64,000 bases of DNA from Collimonas sp. OK307 (GTDB lineage Bacteria; Pseudomonadota; Gammaproteobacteria; Burkholderiales; Burkholderiaceae_D). The DNA is taken from NCBI RefSeq assembly GCF_900113705.1, contig NZ_FOQI01000001.1:1-64000 (forward strand), given 5' to 3'. Under the pieces are notes generated by a model. That model was not told the origin of the DNA. It saw nothing but the letters and a program-made list of their open reading frames with translations, and made no database searches. Shown here one piece after another: positions 17,087-26,306 of the stretch (positions within the stretch are counted from its first letter, which is position 1; the number at the start of each line of letters is the position of its first letter). The position numbers and the translations under genes are program-made.

Positions 17087-17725
17087 TCATTCGGCGCAGA
17101 TATCGGTCCAGGCGCCAGGCACCACTATCCGGTTTCCCCAATGCAGTATTTTCTGGGGATCGGGTTCAAGCGGGCTCACTTTCACTTTTAGCACCGCGCC
17201 ATAGCCATCGATCTGCACCGGTTGTATCCACCAGCCGTTGGTAGCGTCCCAAATCTGGATCCTGACGCCGTCAAGGCTGACCGCCACGGCTTCGTGGTAT
17301 ATCTTGTCTTCAGCCAGCCAGTTGAGGTAACCGGGACCATCGCGCCATATCTTGCGCAACTGGCTGATCGCGTGGCTGGACAGGCGCTGGATCAGTTGCA
17401 CCGGTGCGGCTTTTACTCCGCGCGACAGGTAGACTTCACGGGAAAACGCCGCCAGGGCGCCGCAGTCGAGTCTGCACATGGCGATAGCGTCGCACCAGAA
17501 CAGCGGCCAGGAATTGGGACCCCATTCATAACGCTCGGGAATCCAGCGCGGCGCCGACAACAGCTGACCGTCTCCTCTCACCGAGTCGAGATTGTAGTCC
17601 TGGTTGATCAGCCAGTTTCTGGCTACATGGCAACAGTCCCGGCCGTGGTGCGAAATGTAAGAGGCCGGGTAGGTGTGCCAGAAGTCGATGGTGAGCTGGT
17701 CGGCCAGCGGCAGCTTAGAGTCCAT
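17087..17725 (-). CDS. Protein of unknown function with a possible Cys-His-Asp (transglutaminase/papain-like) triad
   Basis: The 212-residue protein was not recognised as a named family. It contains Cys88 in RLDCGALAAF, His144 in KIYHEAVAV and Asp160 in IQIWDATNGWW. Their spacing and local patterns resemble the Cys (helix start), His (strand), Asp (strand) triad of the transglutaminase/NlpC-like cysteine hydrolase fold. No signal peptide is visible, so it is probably cytoplasmic. The ATG at 17725 (with GAGG upstream) overlaps the decarboxylase fusion gene by 11 bases, indicating translational coupling. It may hydrolyse or form an amide bond in the product of the ATP-grasp enzyme (inference). 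Confidence 0.6.
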   Translation of the reverse strand: MDSKLPLADQLTIDFWHTYPASYISHHGRDCCHVARNWLINQDYNLDSVRGDGQLLSAPRWIPERYEWGPNSWPLFWCDAIAMCRLDCGALAAFSREVYLSRGVKAAPVQLIQRLSSHAISQLRKIWRDGPGYLNWLAEDKIYHEAVAVSLDGVRIQIWDATNGWWIQPVQIDGYGAVLKVKVSPLEPDPQKILHWGNRIVVPGAWTDICAE

Positions 17726-19994
17726 TGCTTTTACCTCGTCCAAAAGTGTAGGCCATGCTGCTTTCATAAGCGCCGGCATCGCAGATCGCCAGTAGCTCGC
17801 CTTCTTTGATGTCCGCCCGCAGCTGGACATTGGGAGCGACGATATCGTCTTCCATGCAGAGTCTTCCCAGTATCCTGGCCATGCCGCGCGGCATTGGCTG
17901 CCATTCACCGGTCTTGCTGTCTCGCTCCAGGATCCGATGCGGGAACTGCCATGCGAGCGGCAGTTCGGCTATCGAGCCGTCGACGACGATGTCTTTCGGA
18001 TACCCCATATAGTTCCGCACTTCGAGCACGCGCATCGCGACCGCCATCGAATGCTGGACCATGGCCCGGCCTGGTTCCAGTACGAACACACGGAGGTTTG
18101 GCAGCGCTTCCCGTGCCTGGCGGACGGCATCGCCGAGTTTCGGTACCAGTTCGCTCTCGAAATCATCCGGGAACCAGCCGCCGCCGATATCCACGCATTC
18201 CACCGATCGGTCCGTACAGGATTCGATGGATTTCGCGCAGCGCAATGAAGAATCGTAGAGCTGCCACCATTGTCCAAATCCGAAATTGCTGCTGGCGATG
18301 TGGAAATGACAGCCCAGCCGGACACGGCGCGGGAGCGCCCGCAGCAGGTCGATCATCTCGTGGAAAATCAGGCGTGAATAAACCGGGATGCCAAAACGGG
18401 AGATCAACTGCGGACCACGCAGCCTGACGCCGATGAATTCCGCGAAATCGTCACCGCTCACTACTCGCTCCACTACTTGCCGTAATTCATCGACTGAATC
18501 GCAGAAGATCGCATGCACCGGGTACGCCGATGTCGGATTCGGCCAAGCCTTGGCGGGACCGTTGAGAATGATCTGTTCAGGGAGGAACCCCTGGTTGAGC
18601 GCCTGGCCGACTTCGAGCTCGCTGATCGCCTCGGCCAGAAAGCCCGCATTACGGGCAAGTTCGATAAGGCGCTCATCCGGATTGGTCTTGATGCTGTAGG
18701 CCGCCCGCACTGCGCAAGCGGAGGATGATGCGGCGCTTGCCGCTACCGCAAGCTGGTTGAAACTTCGGGCGGCGGTGCGGGGAAGAAGGATGCGATGGGG
18801 CGTCTGGACGTTATCGAGGTTGGCGCCCAGGATGTCTTCGATGAAACTGGCAGGTACGGCAGCAGGGCTTGGAAGCGGCTCCGGCTCTAGCGTTGCAGCC
18901 GGGCGGTCGAGGCTGCGCATTGCCTGCAGCCGTTGCGCCAGCATCGGCATCCCCGACGGATATTTCCCTGCGTGATGCTGGCTGCCGTTAAGCGGCTCCT
19001 GCAGGGGCGGGATCGGATAGCCGGCGCGCACCGGCATTTCGAGTACGATGCGGGCGAACTCGTTTGATTGCTGCTCCGCCGGGCACATGGGTATGCCGCT
19101 GGCAGCTTCGACCAGGCGGCCCACCAGGTTTCGTCCGGCTATGGTAGCGCCATGGATCCAGGCGGGAAACCTGGGGTTCATCTCCATCAGGAAAAGTTCT
19201 CCGGCAGGATTGCGGATCATCTTCAGTTCCGCTCCACCGGTCCATTTCAAAGCGCTGACAATGTCCCTGAGGGGATCGAGGAACTCCGGCACAGGATCTT
19301 CGATATGTCCGCCCCATGTCTTGCCCTCCAGGGTGATATCGCGCTTGACCATATGTACCGCTTCCAGAAGACGCCCCTGATAGGCGCTGAAGCTGACCGA
19401 CTCTTCCAGGCCGCGCACGTGCGCCTGCAAAAACAGATTCTCGGTTCCCCAGGTTGACTGGAAAGCTGTGCGTAACGCCAAAAAAGACGGCCACCAGTTA
19501 ACCTGTACTGCGTCGTAGTAAGGCCCCTTGAGCCAGATCTTCCATCCATGCCGGCGACAGAAGGTGTTCAGTGCCCAGTCCTGCTCAGTGGTGGAAATGA
19601 AAGGCGGTATGTTGACGGGAAGCCCTTTGTGGGCGGGGACGGCAGGTTTGGTAATGCGATCGAGGGCATCGACGGACGGTGTCAGGAGCCTGGGATGCGG
19701 ACCCAGGACTTGCGCCATCCAGAGAATTTCCAGGTCCAGGCAAGAGATCCAGAAAGAATCTTCCGGTTCAAGGTGATCGCGGAGGCTGGCGGCATAAGCG
19801 TCGAGATCAAGCCGGGCCCACGGCTGTTGAATCCAGACATCGTCAAACACTGGCGCGTGGATGCCGCTGCTGCGACTTGAGTAATCGACGCCAATGAGAG
19901 TGGCATCAGGATAGGCCAGGCGCAGGGACCGCGCCACGCCCACTCCCGAAGAAGGATTCGGGCCGCAGTATAGCCCACTGATATATATTTTCAC
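17715..19994 (-). CDS. ATP-grasp ligase fused to a PLP-dependent (Orn/Arg/DAP-type) decarboxylase
   Basis: The 759-residue product has two enzymes in one chain. Residues about 1-320 form an ATP-grasp domain, with a conserved Lys region KIWLKGPYYDA (about 152-162) and the metal-binding EMNPRF (271-276) as in carbamoyl-phosphate-synthase-type ligases. A proline-rich linker follows (about 325-390). Residues about 395-759 are a group IV decarboxylase: PLP lysine in YSIKTNP (about 436), HFHIASSN (about 565), GGGW (604-607), EPGR (640-643) and CDAGAYE (738-744). The start is taken as GTG 19994 because AGGGGGA lies eight bases before it. In-frame ATGs at 20015 and 20036 are alternatives. Expected chemistry: ATP-driven amide ligation plus amino-acid decarboxylation. 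The substrate is unknown. Confidence 0.8.
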   Translation of the reverse strand: MKIYISGLYCGPNPSSGVGVARSLRLAYPDATLIGVDYSSRSSGIHAPVFDDVWIQQPWARLDLDAYAASLRDHLEPEDSFWISCLDLEILWMAQVLGPHPRLLTPSVDALDRITKPAVPAHKGLPVNIPPFISTTEQDWALNTFCRRHGWKIWLKGPYYDAVQVNWWPSFLALRTAFQSTWGTENLFLQAHVRGLEESVSFSAYQGRLLEAVHMVKRDITLEGKTWGGHIEDPVPEFLDPLRDIVSALKWTGGAELKMIRNPAGELFLMEMNPRFPAWIHGATIAGRNLVGRLVEAASGIPMCPAEQQSNEFARIVLEMPVRAGYPIPPLQEPLNGSQHHAGKYPSGMPMLAQRLQAMRSLDRPAATLEPEPLPSPAAVPASFIEDILGANLDNVQTPHRILLPRTAARSFNQLAVAASAASSSACAVRAAYSIKTNPDERLIELARNAGFLAEAISELEVGQALNQGFLPEQIILNGPAKAWPNPTSAYPVHAIFCDSVDELRQVVERVVSGDDFAEFIGVRLRGPQLISRFGIPVYSRLIFHEMIDLLRALPRRVRLGCHFHIASSNFGFGQWWQLYDSSLRCAKSIESCTDRSVECVDIGGGWFPDDFESELVPKLGDAVRQAREALPNLRVFVLEPGRAMVQHSMAVAMRVLEVRNYMGYPKDIVVDGSIAELPLAWQFPHRILERDSKTGEWQPMPRGMARILGRLCMEDDIVAPNVQLRADIKEGELLAICDAGAYESSMAYTFGRGKSNGL

Positions 19995-20310
19995 GGCTGG
20001 AGTCCCCCTGAGCATCACCGGGTTGCTGAGAGGCACGCATGCCTTCGGGCTCTATACGTACAAAGCTAGCGCCCGGATTTCCTGTAACCCGATGAGTCGC
20101 CCGCTGCACAGTCCCCCAACCGTTTTTGCTCCATCCAAAACATCTCTTCAACCAACTTGCGCTTTTTCATTCACCGGCATGTTTTCTTTCTCCACGACTG
20201 CAGAGTAGGCGATGCCAAAAAGTAAAACTAGGGTTGATAAAAAATATGAGGATTCCATACAGAAACATCACTTGATGAAGTGTGCGTCGGATGATTTTTT
20301 TAGATGGGGG
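19995..20310. other. Leader region of the ATP-grasp operon
   Basis: No gene was seen between the operon and the cysteine desulfurase hairpin. The 40-base stretch just before the GTG start carries the AGGGGGA ribosome site; the rest is AT-rich near 20140-20300 and likely holds the operon promoter. Confidence 0.35.
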
Positions 20311-20344
20311 CGTTGGGTGGGCACAAAGGCGTGCCCACCCAACG
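20311..20344 (-). terminator. Perfect 14-bp inverted repeat after the cysteine desulfurase gene
   Basis: CGTTGGGTGGGCAC and its exact inverse are separated by six bases and lie five bases past the stop codon. No T run follows directly on the minus strand, so it is a strong transcript-end hairpin rather than a classical terminator. It separates this gene from the ATP-grasp operon. Confidence 0.65.
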
Positions 20345-20349
20345 GATTT

Positions 20350-21600
20350 CTATCGTGCAGTTGTTTGAGGCTGCAGTAATTGCCGCAACGTCGTAATCGT
20401 ATAGTCGATTTCCTGTTCGGTCGTGTAGCGGCCGAATGAAAAGCGGATCGCGCTGCGCGCCAACGCATCCGATCGCCCGAGGCTGGACAAAACGTAGGAT
20501 GGCGTGGCATTGGCCGAATTGCAGGCGGAGCCGGCCGAGACCGCGATATCGAACAATTGCGCCGAGATCGGCGTGGCGCCGTCAAGTTCGAAACTGAGGT
20601 TCAGATTGTGCGGGACGCGTTGTTCGCGGTCGCCATTGAGCACCACGCCGGGACAATCGCGCAAGCCATCCCACAAGCGATCACGCAAGCTGCTTACCCG
20701 CGCGCTTTCACTCTCCAGCAACTGCGCCGCCAGATTGAACGCTTCACCCATGCCCACGATTTGATGGGTTGCCAGGGTACCGGAACGCATCCCGTTCTCA
20801 TGGCCGCCGCCATCGATCTGCGCCTCGAGTTTCAGCGCGGGATCACGGCGAACGAACAGCGCGCCGATTCCTTTCGGCCCGTAAATCTTGTGGGCGCTGA
20901 ACGACATCAAATTTACCTTCAATGTCTTCAGGTCGATCGCAACCTTGCCCGCTGCCTGCGCCGCGTCAACGTGGAACACGATATTCCTTTCGGCGCAGAT
21001 TTCTCCCAACTGGGCAATCGGCTGGATCACGCCGATCTCGTTGTTGACCATCATGACCGAGGCGATGATGGTATCCGCGCGCAGCGCCGCCTTGAATGCC
21101 GCCAGATCGATCAAGCCGTTTGGCAGAGGCTGCAGATAAGTCACTTCGAAACCTTCACGCTCCAGCGTGTGCATGGTGTCGAGCACGGCCTTGTGCTCGA
21201 TGCTCATGGTGATCAGGTGGCGTCCACGGCCGCTATCGCGCAGGGCATGGGCGGCGCCTTTCAGCGCCAGGTTGTTGGACTCGGTTGCACCCGAGGTCCA
21301 GACGATCTCATTGGCTTGCGCACCTACCAGCGCAGCTACCTGTTTGCGCGCCTTTTCAACCGCTGCCTTGGCCTCCCAGCCGAAGGTATGAGAACTGCTG
21401 GCCGGGTTGCCGAATTTCTCGGTCAGGTATTCGCACATCTTGACTGCAACCGCGGGATCGACGGGAGTTGTGGCCGAATAATCGAGATAGATGGGGAGTT
21501 GCAGTGGAGGGGCGGAGGCCGCAGTCGCTGCTGCGCCGCTGCTGCCCGCAGCAGAAGAGTTATCGGAAACGGCGGTAGTACAGGCACTGGATGCATTCAT
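20350..21600 (-). CDS. Cysteine desulfurase (IscS/NifS-type, group I)
   Basis: This 416-residue PLP enzyme transfers sulfur from L-cysteine as a persulfide for Fe-S or other thio-cofactors. Core motifs: [11 protein letters not shown] at residue about 36, [21 protein letters not shown] with the PLP lysine, and the persulfide-cysteine loop SAGSACNSA near residue 370. Compared with IscS it carries an extra N-terminal stretch of about 33 residues rich in Ala and Ser. No strong ribosome site precedes ATG 21600, and no other ATG, GTG or TTG start fits before the core. It is not next to iscU or hscA, so it is a second, stand-alone desulfurase, divergent from a LysR gene. Confidence 0.9.
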   Translation of the reverse strand: MNASSACTTAVSDNSSAAGSSGAAATAASAPPLQLPIYLDYSATTPVDPAVAVKMCEYLTEKFGNPASSSHTFGWEAKAAVEKARKQVAALVGAQANEIVWTSGATESNNLALKGAAHALRDSGRGRHLITMSIEHKAVLDTMHTLEREGFEVTYLQPLPNGLIDLAAFKAALRADTIIASVMMVNNEIGVIQPIAQLGEICAERNIVFHVDAAQAAGKVAIDLKTLKVNLMSFSAHKIYGPKGIGALFVRRDPALKLEAQIDGGGHENGMRSGTLATHQIVGMGEAFNLAAQLLESESARVSSLRDRLWDGLRDCPGVVLNGDREQRVPHNLNLSFELDGATPISAQLFDIAVSAGSACNSANATPSYVLSSLGRSDALARSAIRFSFGRYTTEQEIDYTITTLRQLLQPQTTAR

Positions 21601-21838
21601 GGCGTGAAATCCGAAAAAAGGAATTGACGTTACCTTACGATGAAAATGTTATTTGAAAAACAAATATTATTCAATTTCTATATGCATTTATCGTCCTTGG
21701 GATGCCGATGAATCGCTCTGCGCGGCTAGCAGCAGACCGTGGTGTCGGCTCTTGCAGCACTGAATTAACGATTTACACATTTAGCGATTTCCATATCGAT
21801 TTCTTTTGCATTTGCTTATGCGAAATGATTATACTTAA

Positions 21839-21867
21839 ATCGAATACATACAGTCATATAATTCGAT
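21839..21867. promoter_or_regulatory. Inverted repeat just upstream of the LysR gene
   Basis: ATCGAAT (21839-21845) and ATTCGAT (21861-21867) are perfect inverse copies 15 bases apart, 22 bases before the LysR ATG in an AT-rich divergent region. It is suitable for LysR autoregulation or control of the desulfurase. Confidence 0.45.
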
Positions 21868-21888
21868 AAACGTATATAGCGAATCCCT

Positions 21889-22824
21889 ATGGACTTGAAT
21901 CAGCTGGAAGCATTCTCGGCAGTAATGACGATCGGCAGCGTAACTGGCGCCGGGCGTAGCCTGGGCCGTTCACAACCGGCCGTCAGCAAGGCGGTTCAAG
22001 ACCTGGAAACCGAACTCGGCTACGCGCTGTTCGATCGCAACGGCCCCCGCGTTACTCCTACCGACAAGGCGTTCCTGCTATATGAAGAGGTAGAGCGCTC
22101 GCTGGTAGGCTTGCGCACGATACGGGAACGGGCGCTGGAAATCGGCCGCGACGAACAGCAACCCATCCATGTAGTGGCAACGCCGGCCTTGGCTTCGACG
22201 ATCGCACCGGCGGCCTTGAAACTGGTGGAATCCCAAGGCCAATGCCTGCCCGAACATATCCATCTGCGCAGCGCTTCAGCCGAGCAAGTCGTGCACTCGG
22301 TGCTACATAGAACCGTCAACCTCGGCTTGACCAGCCTGCCGGTAGCCCATCGCGGACTGGATTTGCACTGGATCGGCGAGGCGCCTTGCGTGGCAGTGCT
22401 GCGCGCCGACAGCCCGCTAGCCGATTGCAATGAGATTACAGCTGACATGCTGCGCGGCCAACGGCTGATCACGATGTCGAACCGCTACCGGCTGCGCCAG
22501 CGCATCGACGGTGCGCTCGGCAACGGCAGCGCCTTGGATGTGGCGATAGAAACCAATACCTCGTTCAACGCCATCATGGCCGCCCATGCGGGCCTCGGTG
22601 TGGCTTTGGTTGAGCCGATGACGGCGCTCGGCATGCCGATAACCGGCCTCGCGGTCAAGCCGCTGGCGGTGAATATTCCGTTCTATTTCGGCGTCGTCAC
22701 TCCTTACGGCAAGCCGATCGATGGCGTGACGCAGGCATTGATCACCGCGCTGGAGAGCGCCGCCCGGAATATCTTGCACGGTTTCGTCAAGCGCGATGCC
22801 GACCAGCATGACGATTTGTTGTAA
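21889..22824 (+). CDS. LysR-family regulator preceding the flavin/peptide-ABC cluster
   Basis: The 311-residue protein has a LysR helix-turn-helix (residues 1-60: QLEAFSAVMTIGSVTGAGRSL) and an effector domain. Its subgroup resembles regulators of opine or amino-acid catabolic genes (NocR/OccR-like pattern SQPAVSKAVQDLE). It lies 95 bases before the flavin oxidoreductase gene and could control that cluster or the divergent desulfurase. Effector unknown. Confidence 0.86.
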   Translation: MDLNQLEAFSAVMTIGSVTGAGRSLGRSQPAVSKAVQDLETELGYALFDRNGPRVTPTDKAFLLYEEVERSLVGLRTIRERALEIGRDEQQPIHVVATPALASTIAPAALKLVESQGQCLPEHIHLRSASAEQVVHSVLHRTVNLGLTSLPVAHRGLDLHWIGEAPCVAVLRADSPLADCNEITADMLRGQRLITMSNRYRLRQRIDGALGNGSALDVAIETNTSFNAIMAAHAGLGVALVEPMTALGMPITGLAVKPLAVNIPFYFGVVTPYGKPIDGVTQALITALESAARNILHGFVKRDADQHDDLL

Positions 22825-22918
22825 GCCGACCGATTAACCTGAAGATTAACGTAAGCCCCGCACCGAAGCCAATGCACAAACAACTGACATGTCAGCAAAT
22901 CAACCAGGAGGCGCTTCG

Positions 22919-24379
22919 GTGAGCCAACTTAACTCTTCGCCGGAAACAAGGCTGGCGGCACTGGAAGCGCGTCTGCAGCAGGATCTCGCGTGGCTGGATT
23001 TGCCGGCAAAATCCTGGGTGCCGTCCCTGACGCTTGATGGCGAACCAGTGCTGGATGTGGCGATCATCGGCGGCGGCCAGGCCGGCATGGCTGCGGCGGT
23101 GTCGCTGAACCACCTGGGGATTAACGCGGTGATTTTCGATCAGTCGCCAGCCGGTTTCGAGGGGCCGTGGGCGACCACGGCACGGATGGAAACCCTGCGC
23201 TCACCGAAAAAACTCACCGGCCCGGCGCTAGGGTTTGCCGCACTGACTTTCCGCGCCTGGTACGAGGCGCAGTTCGGGCTGGAAGCCTGGGAGGCGCTGG
23301 ACAAGATTCCACGCCTGCAATGGATGGATTACCTGCGCTGGTACCGGCGCGTCATGGCGCTTGAAGTGCGCAACGAACATCGCGTCGAGGCCATACTGCC
23401 GCGCGGCGACGGTGTGGTGGAGCTGCGTATCTTCACGCCCGCCGGTGTTTCAACGGTGTTGGCGCGGCGAGTGGTGCTGGCCACCGGTCGCGATGGCTTG
23501 GGCGGAGCGCATCTGCCGCCGCTGGCCTCGAATTTGCCACGCCAGCGCTGGGCGCATTCTGCCGACGACCTGGATTACACGTCTTTGGCCGGCCTGCGTG
23601 TAGGCGTGATCGGCGCCGGCGCTTCGGCGATGGACAGCGCGGCGACGGCATTGGAAGCGGGCGCCGCCAAGGTCGACCTGCTAATCCGTCGCAAGGAATT
23701 TCCACGTGTCAATAAAGGCAAGGGCGCCGGCAATCCGGGCCTGACCAACGGCCATCTGTATTTACCTGATGAATGGAAGTGGCGCATCCGTCACTACATC
23801 AATGTCCAGCAGACGCCGCCACCCAGCGCCAGCGTGCAGCGGGTATCCAGATCTCCTAACGCACGTTTCATCTTTGGTGCGGCGATCAACGATATTACCG
23901 TCGGCGAAACCGGCATGCGGGTGGCAACCACCCGCGGCGTGTTCGATCTCGATTTCCTGATTTTCTCGACCGGCTTCCGCATCGACTGGACCGAACGGCC
24001 TGAATTTTCCACCATTGCGCCGCACATCCGTAACTGGAGCGACCGTTATACGCCGCCACCTGGCGACGAAGACGAGGAGCTGGCGGATTCTCCCGATCTG
24101 GGTGCGGCGTTCGAATTTCAGCAAAAGAAACCAGGCGACTTGCCCGGCCTGGAACGCATCCATTGCTTCTGCTATCCGGCCGCGCTCAGCCACGGCAGCC
24201 TGTCCGGCGATATCCCGGCGATCAGCGACGGCGCACAGCGGCTGGCACAGGGCATTGCTGCTTTACTGTATCGCGAAAACATCGACGCCCACTACCGGAA
24301 TATCCAGACCTACGACGAACCGGAACTGATGGGCGACGAATGGACAGCGGCCGAGCCGGCGCCGGAGGAACGGCAATGA
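22919..24379 (+). CDS. FAD/NAD(P)-dependent oxidoreductase (flavin monooxygenase-like)
   Basis: The 486-residue flavoprotein has a dinucleotide-binding GGGQAGMA motif near residue 45 and a second nucleotide-binding motif GVIGAGASAMDSAA near 230. Between them lies a distinctive arginine/tryptophan-rich region (QWMDYLRWYRR). This architecture is shared by flavin-containing monooxygenases and thioredoxin-reductase-like enzymes. It begins at GTG 22919, seven bases after a perfect AGGAGG; an ATG ten codons upstream has no such site. The gene overlaps the permease gene (ATGA). In this gene set it likely oxidises the substrate brought in by the ABC importer (inference). Confidence 0.85.
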   Translation: MSQLNSSPETRLAALEARLQQDLAWLDLPAKSWVPSLTLDGEPVLDVAIIGGGQAGMAAAVSLNHLGINAVIFDQSPAGFEGPWATTARMETLRSPKKLTGPALGFAALTFRAWYEAQFGLEAWEALDKIPRLQWMDYLRWYRRVMALEVRNEHRVEAILPRGDGVVELRIFTPAGVSTVLARRVVLATGRDGLGGAHLPPLASNLPRQRWAHSADDLDYTSLAGLRVGVIGAGASAMDSAATALEAGAAKVDLLIRRKEFPRVNKGKGAGNPGLTNGHLYLPDEWKWRIRHYINVQQTPPPSASVQRVSRSPNARFIFGAAINDITVGETGMRVATTRGVFDLDFLIFSTGFRIDWTERPEFSTIAPHIRNWSDRYTPPPGDEDEELADSPDLGAAFEFQQKKPGDLPGLERIHCFCYPAALSHGSLSGDIPAISDGAQRLAQGIAALLYRENIDAHYRNIQTYDEPELMGDEWTAAEPAPEERQ

Positions 24380-25350
24380 CCGGTGCGATCTTGCGTAGCC
24401 TGCTGCAGGCGCTGATGGTGGTATTGCTGATGACGGTGATCGTCTTTTTCGGCTTGCACATGATCGGCAATCCGGTCGACATCCTGATCGGCCAGGATGT
24501 AGATCAGGTCGACCGCTTGCGCATCATCCACCAGCTTGGGCTGGATCAGCCGATCTGGCGCCAGTACCTGAGCTTTCTGAATGGCGCGGTGCATGGCAAC
24601 CTGGGCAACAGCTTCGTCTACAACGAACCGGCGATCATGCTGATTTTCCAGCGGCTGCCGGCAACCCTGGAGCTGGCTTTCGCGGCGCTGATCATGGCGG
24701 TGGTGATCGGCATTCCACTTGGCTTGCTGGCTGGCCTGTTCCCTGGCCATCCTTTGTCGAAGATGATAATGACCGGCAGTATCCTGGGCTTTTCCCTGCC
24801 GACTTTCTGGATCGGCCTGATGTTGATCATGGCCTTCAGCGTCACGCTCGGCTGGCTGCCTTCCGGTGGCCGCGGTGCAACGGCGACGTTGTTCGGCGTC
24901 AAATGGTCATGGCTGACTGCCGACGGCTTGCGTCACCTGATCTTGCCGGCGCTGAATCTGTCGCTATTCAAGATTTCACTGGTGATCCGGCTGACGCGGG
25001 CCAATGTGCGCGAGGTGCTGCCGATGGATTTCGTCAAATTCGCCCGCGCCAAAGGCTTGTCGCCGCTGCGGGTGGTGCTGTCGTATGTGTTGCGTAACAC
25101 CATGATTCCGCTGGTGACCGTACTCGGTCTGGAGCTGGGATCGACCATCGCCTTCGCTGTCGTGACCGAGAGCATTTTCGCCTGGCCCGGCGCCGGCAAG
25201 CTGATCCTGGATAGCATCAATGCGCTCGACCGGCCGGTCATCGTGGCTTATATGATGGTGATTGTCTGCCTGTTCGTCATGCTTAACCTGCTGGTTGATG
25301 TGTTGTACAAGCTGCTGGATCCGCGTGTGCGGGTGGAGCTCAAGGCATGA
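24376..25350 (+). CDS. Peptide/opine-type ABC transporter permease (DppB-like)
   Basis: The 324-residue inner-membrane protein has six hydrophobic segments: an N-terminal TM, the DppB-specific VDILIGQDVDQ periplasmic loop, and the coupling loop KFARAKGLSPLRVVLSYVLRNTMIPLVTVLG. ATG 24376 overlaps the stop of the flavoprotein gene and follows a GGAGG site. It is the first subunit of a five-subunit importer. Confidence 0.92.
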   Translation: MTGAILRSLLQALMVVLLMTVIVFFGLHMIGNPVDILIGQDVDQVDRLRIIHQLGLDQPIWRQYLSFLNGAVHGNLGNSFVYNEPAIMLIFQRLPATLELAFAALIMAVVIGIPLGLLAGLFPGHPLSKMIMTGSILGFSLPTFWIGLMLIMAFSVTLGWLPSGGRGATATLFGVKWSWLTADGLRHLILPALNLSLFKISLVIRLTRANVREVLPMDFVKFARAKGLSPLRVVLSYVLRNTMIPLVTVLGLELGSTIAFAVVTESIFAWPGAGKLILDSINALDRPVIVAYMMVIVCLFVMLNLLVDVLYKLLDPRVRVELKA

Positions 25351-26306
25351 GCGCGTCGACCAAAGAAGTATCGCAAGCGTTGCCGGACGCGCTGGACAAG
25401 ATACAAGTGCTGACTGTGGCGCCACCGCGCCGTGAATCGCCATGGCGTCGCATCGTCCGCGATTTCCTGTCGTCGAAGTCGGCCATGCTGGGGTTGTCGG
25501 TGGCGTTGGCATTGATGATTGCGGCACTGGCCGCACCCTGGCTGACACCGCAAAACCCCTATGACCTGATGCAGCTGGATGTGCTGGATGCGCGTCTGCC
25601 GCCCGGCACCGCCAACGGCCTCGGCACGTTTACCTATTGGCTGGGCACCGACGGCCAGGGCCGCGACCTGTATTCCGGTATCCTCTACGGCTTGCGCATC
25701 AGCGTCGGCATCGGTGTCGGTTCGGCCTTGATTGCCGGTGTGATCGGCACCCTGGTCGGTTTGCTGGCAGCCTATGCCGGCGGCAAGGTCGATACCTTGC
25801 TGATGCGTCTGGCCGACCTGGTACTGTCGTTCCCTTCAATATTAGTATCGATGCTGATCCTGGCCTATCTGGGCAAGGGCATCATCAATGTGATGGCGAC
25901 GCTGGTGGTGCTGGAGTGGGCGTACTACGCCCGCACCGCGCGCGGCCAGGCACTGGTCGAGCGGCAAAAGGAATATGTCGAAGCCGCGCGTGGACTGGGC
26001 ATCTCCGGCTGGCGCATCATGGTGCACCACATCTTGCCGAACTGCCTGCCGCCGCTGATCGTGGTCGGCACCTTGCAGATTGCTCGCGCCATCATGCTGG
26101 AAGCTACGCTGAGCTTTCTCGGCCTGGGCGTTCCGATTACCCAGCCATCGCTGGGGCTGTTGATCGCCAACGGCTATCAATACATGCTGGCAGGCGAATA
26201 CTGGATCAGCTTCTATCCGGGCATCGCCTTGCTGATCGTGATTGTCGCCATCAACCTGGTCGGCGACCGCTTGCGCGACGTGATGAATCCGAGGTGGCAA
26301 AAATGA
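25347..26306 (+). CDS. Peptide/opine-type ABC transporter permease (DppC-like)
   Basis: The 319-residue protein has a cytosolic N-terminal tail of about 40 residues and six hydrophobic segments. It shows the DppC pattern LGTDGQGRDLYSGILYGLRIS and the coupling loop VEAARGLGISGWRIMVHHILPN. Its ATG overlaps the partner permease stop (ATGA). Confidence 0.92.
   Translation: MSASTKEVSQALPDALDKIQVLTVAPPRRESPWRRIVRDFLSSKSAMLGLSVALALMIAALAAPWLTPQNPYDLMQLDVLDARLPPGTANGLGTFTYWLGTDGQGRDLYSGILYGLRISVGIGVGSALIAGVIGTLVGLLAAYAGGKVDTLLMRLADLVLSFPSILVSMLILAYLGKGIINVMATLVVLEWAYYARTARGQALVERQKEYVEAARGLGISGWRIMVHHILPNCLPPLIVVGTLQIARAIMLEATLSFLGLGVPITQPSLGLLIANGYQYMLAGEYWISFYPGIALLIVIVAINLVGDRLRDVMNPRWQK

Noticed and set aside
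20311-21600. Cysteine desulfurase as a fourth gene of the ATP-grasp operon
   Set aside because: It is separated by over 350 bases, with a perfect hairpin at its end, so co-transcription is not supported.
20557-21627. A 356-codon open frame opposite the cysteine desulfurase
   Set aside because: Antisense shadow of a high-G+C gene; the desulfurase motifs on the other strand are unambiguous.
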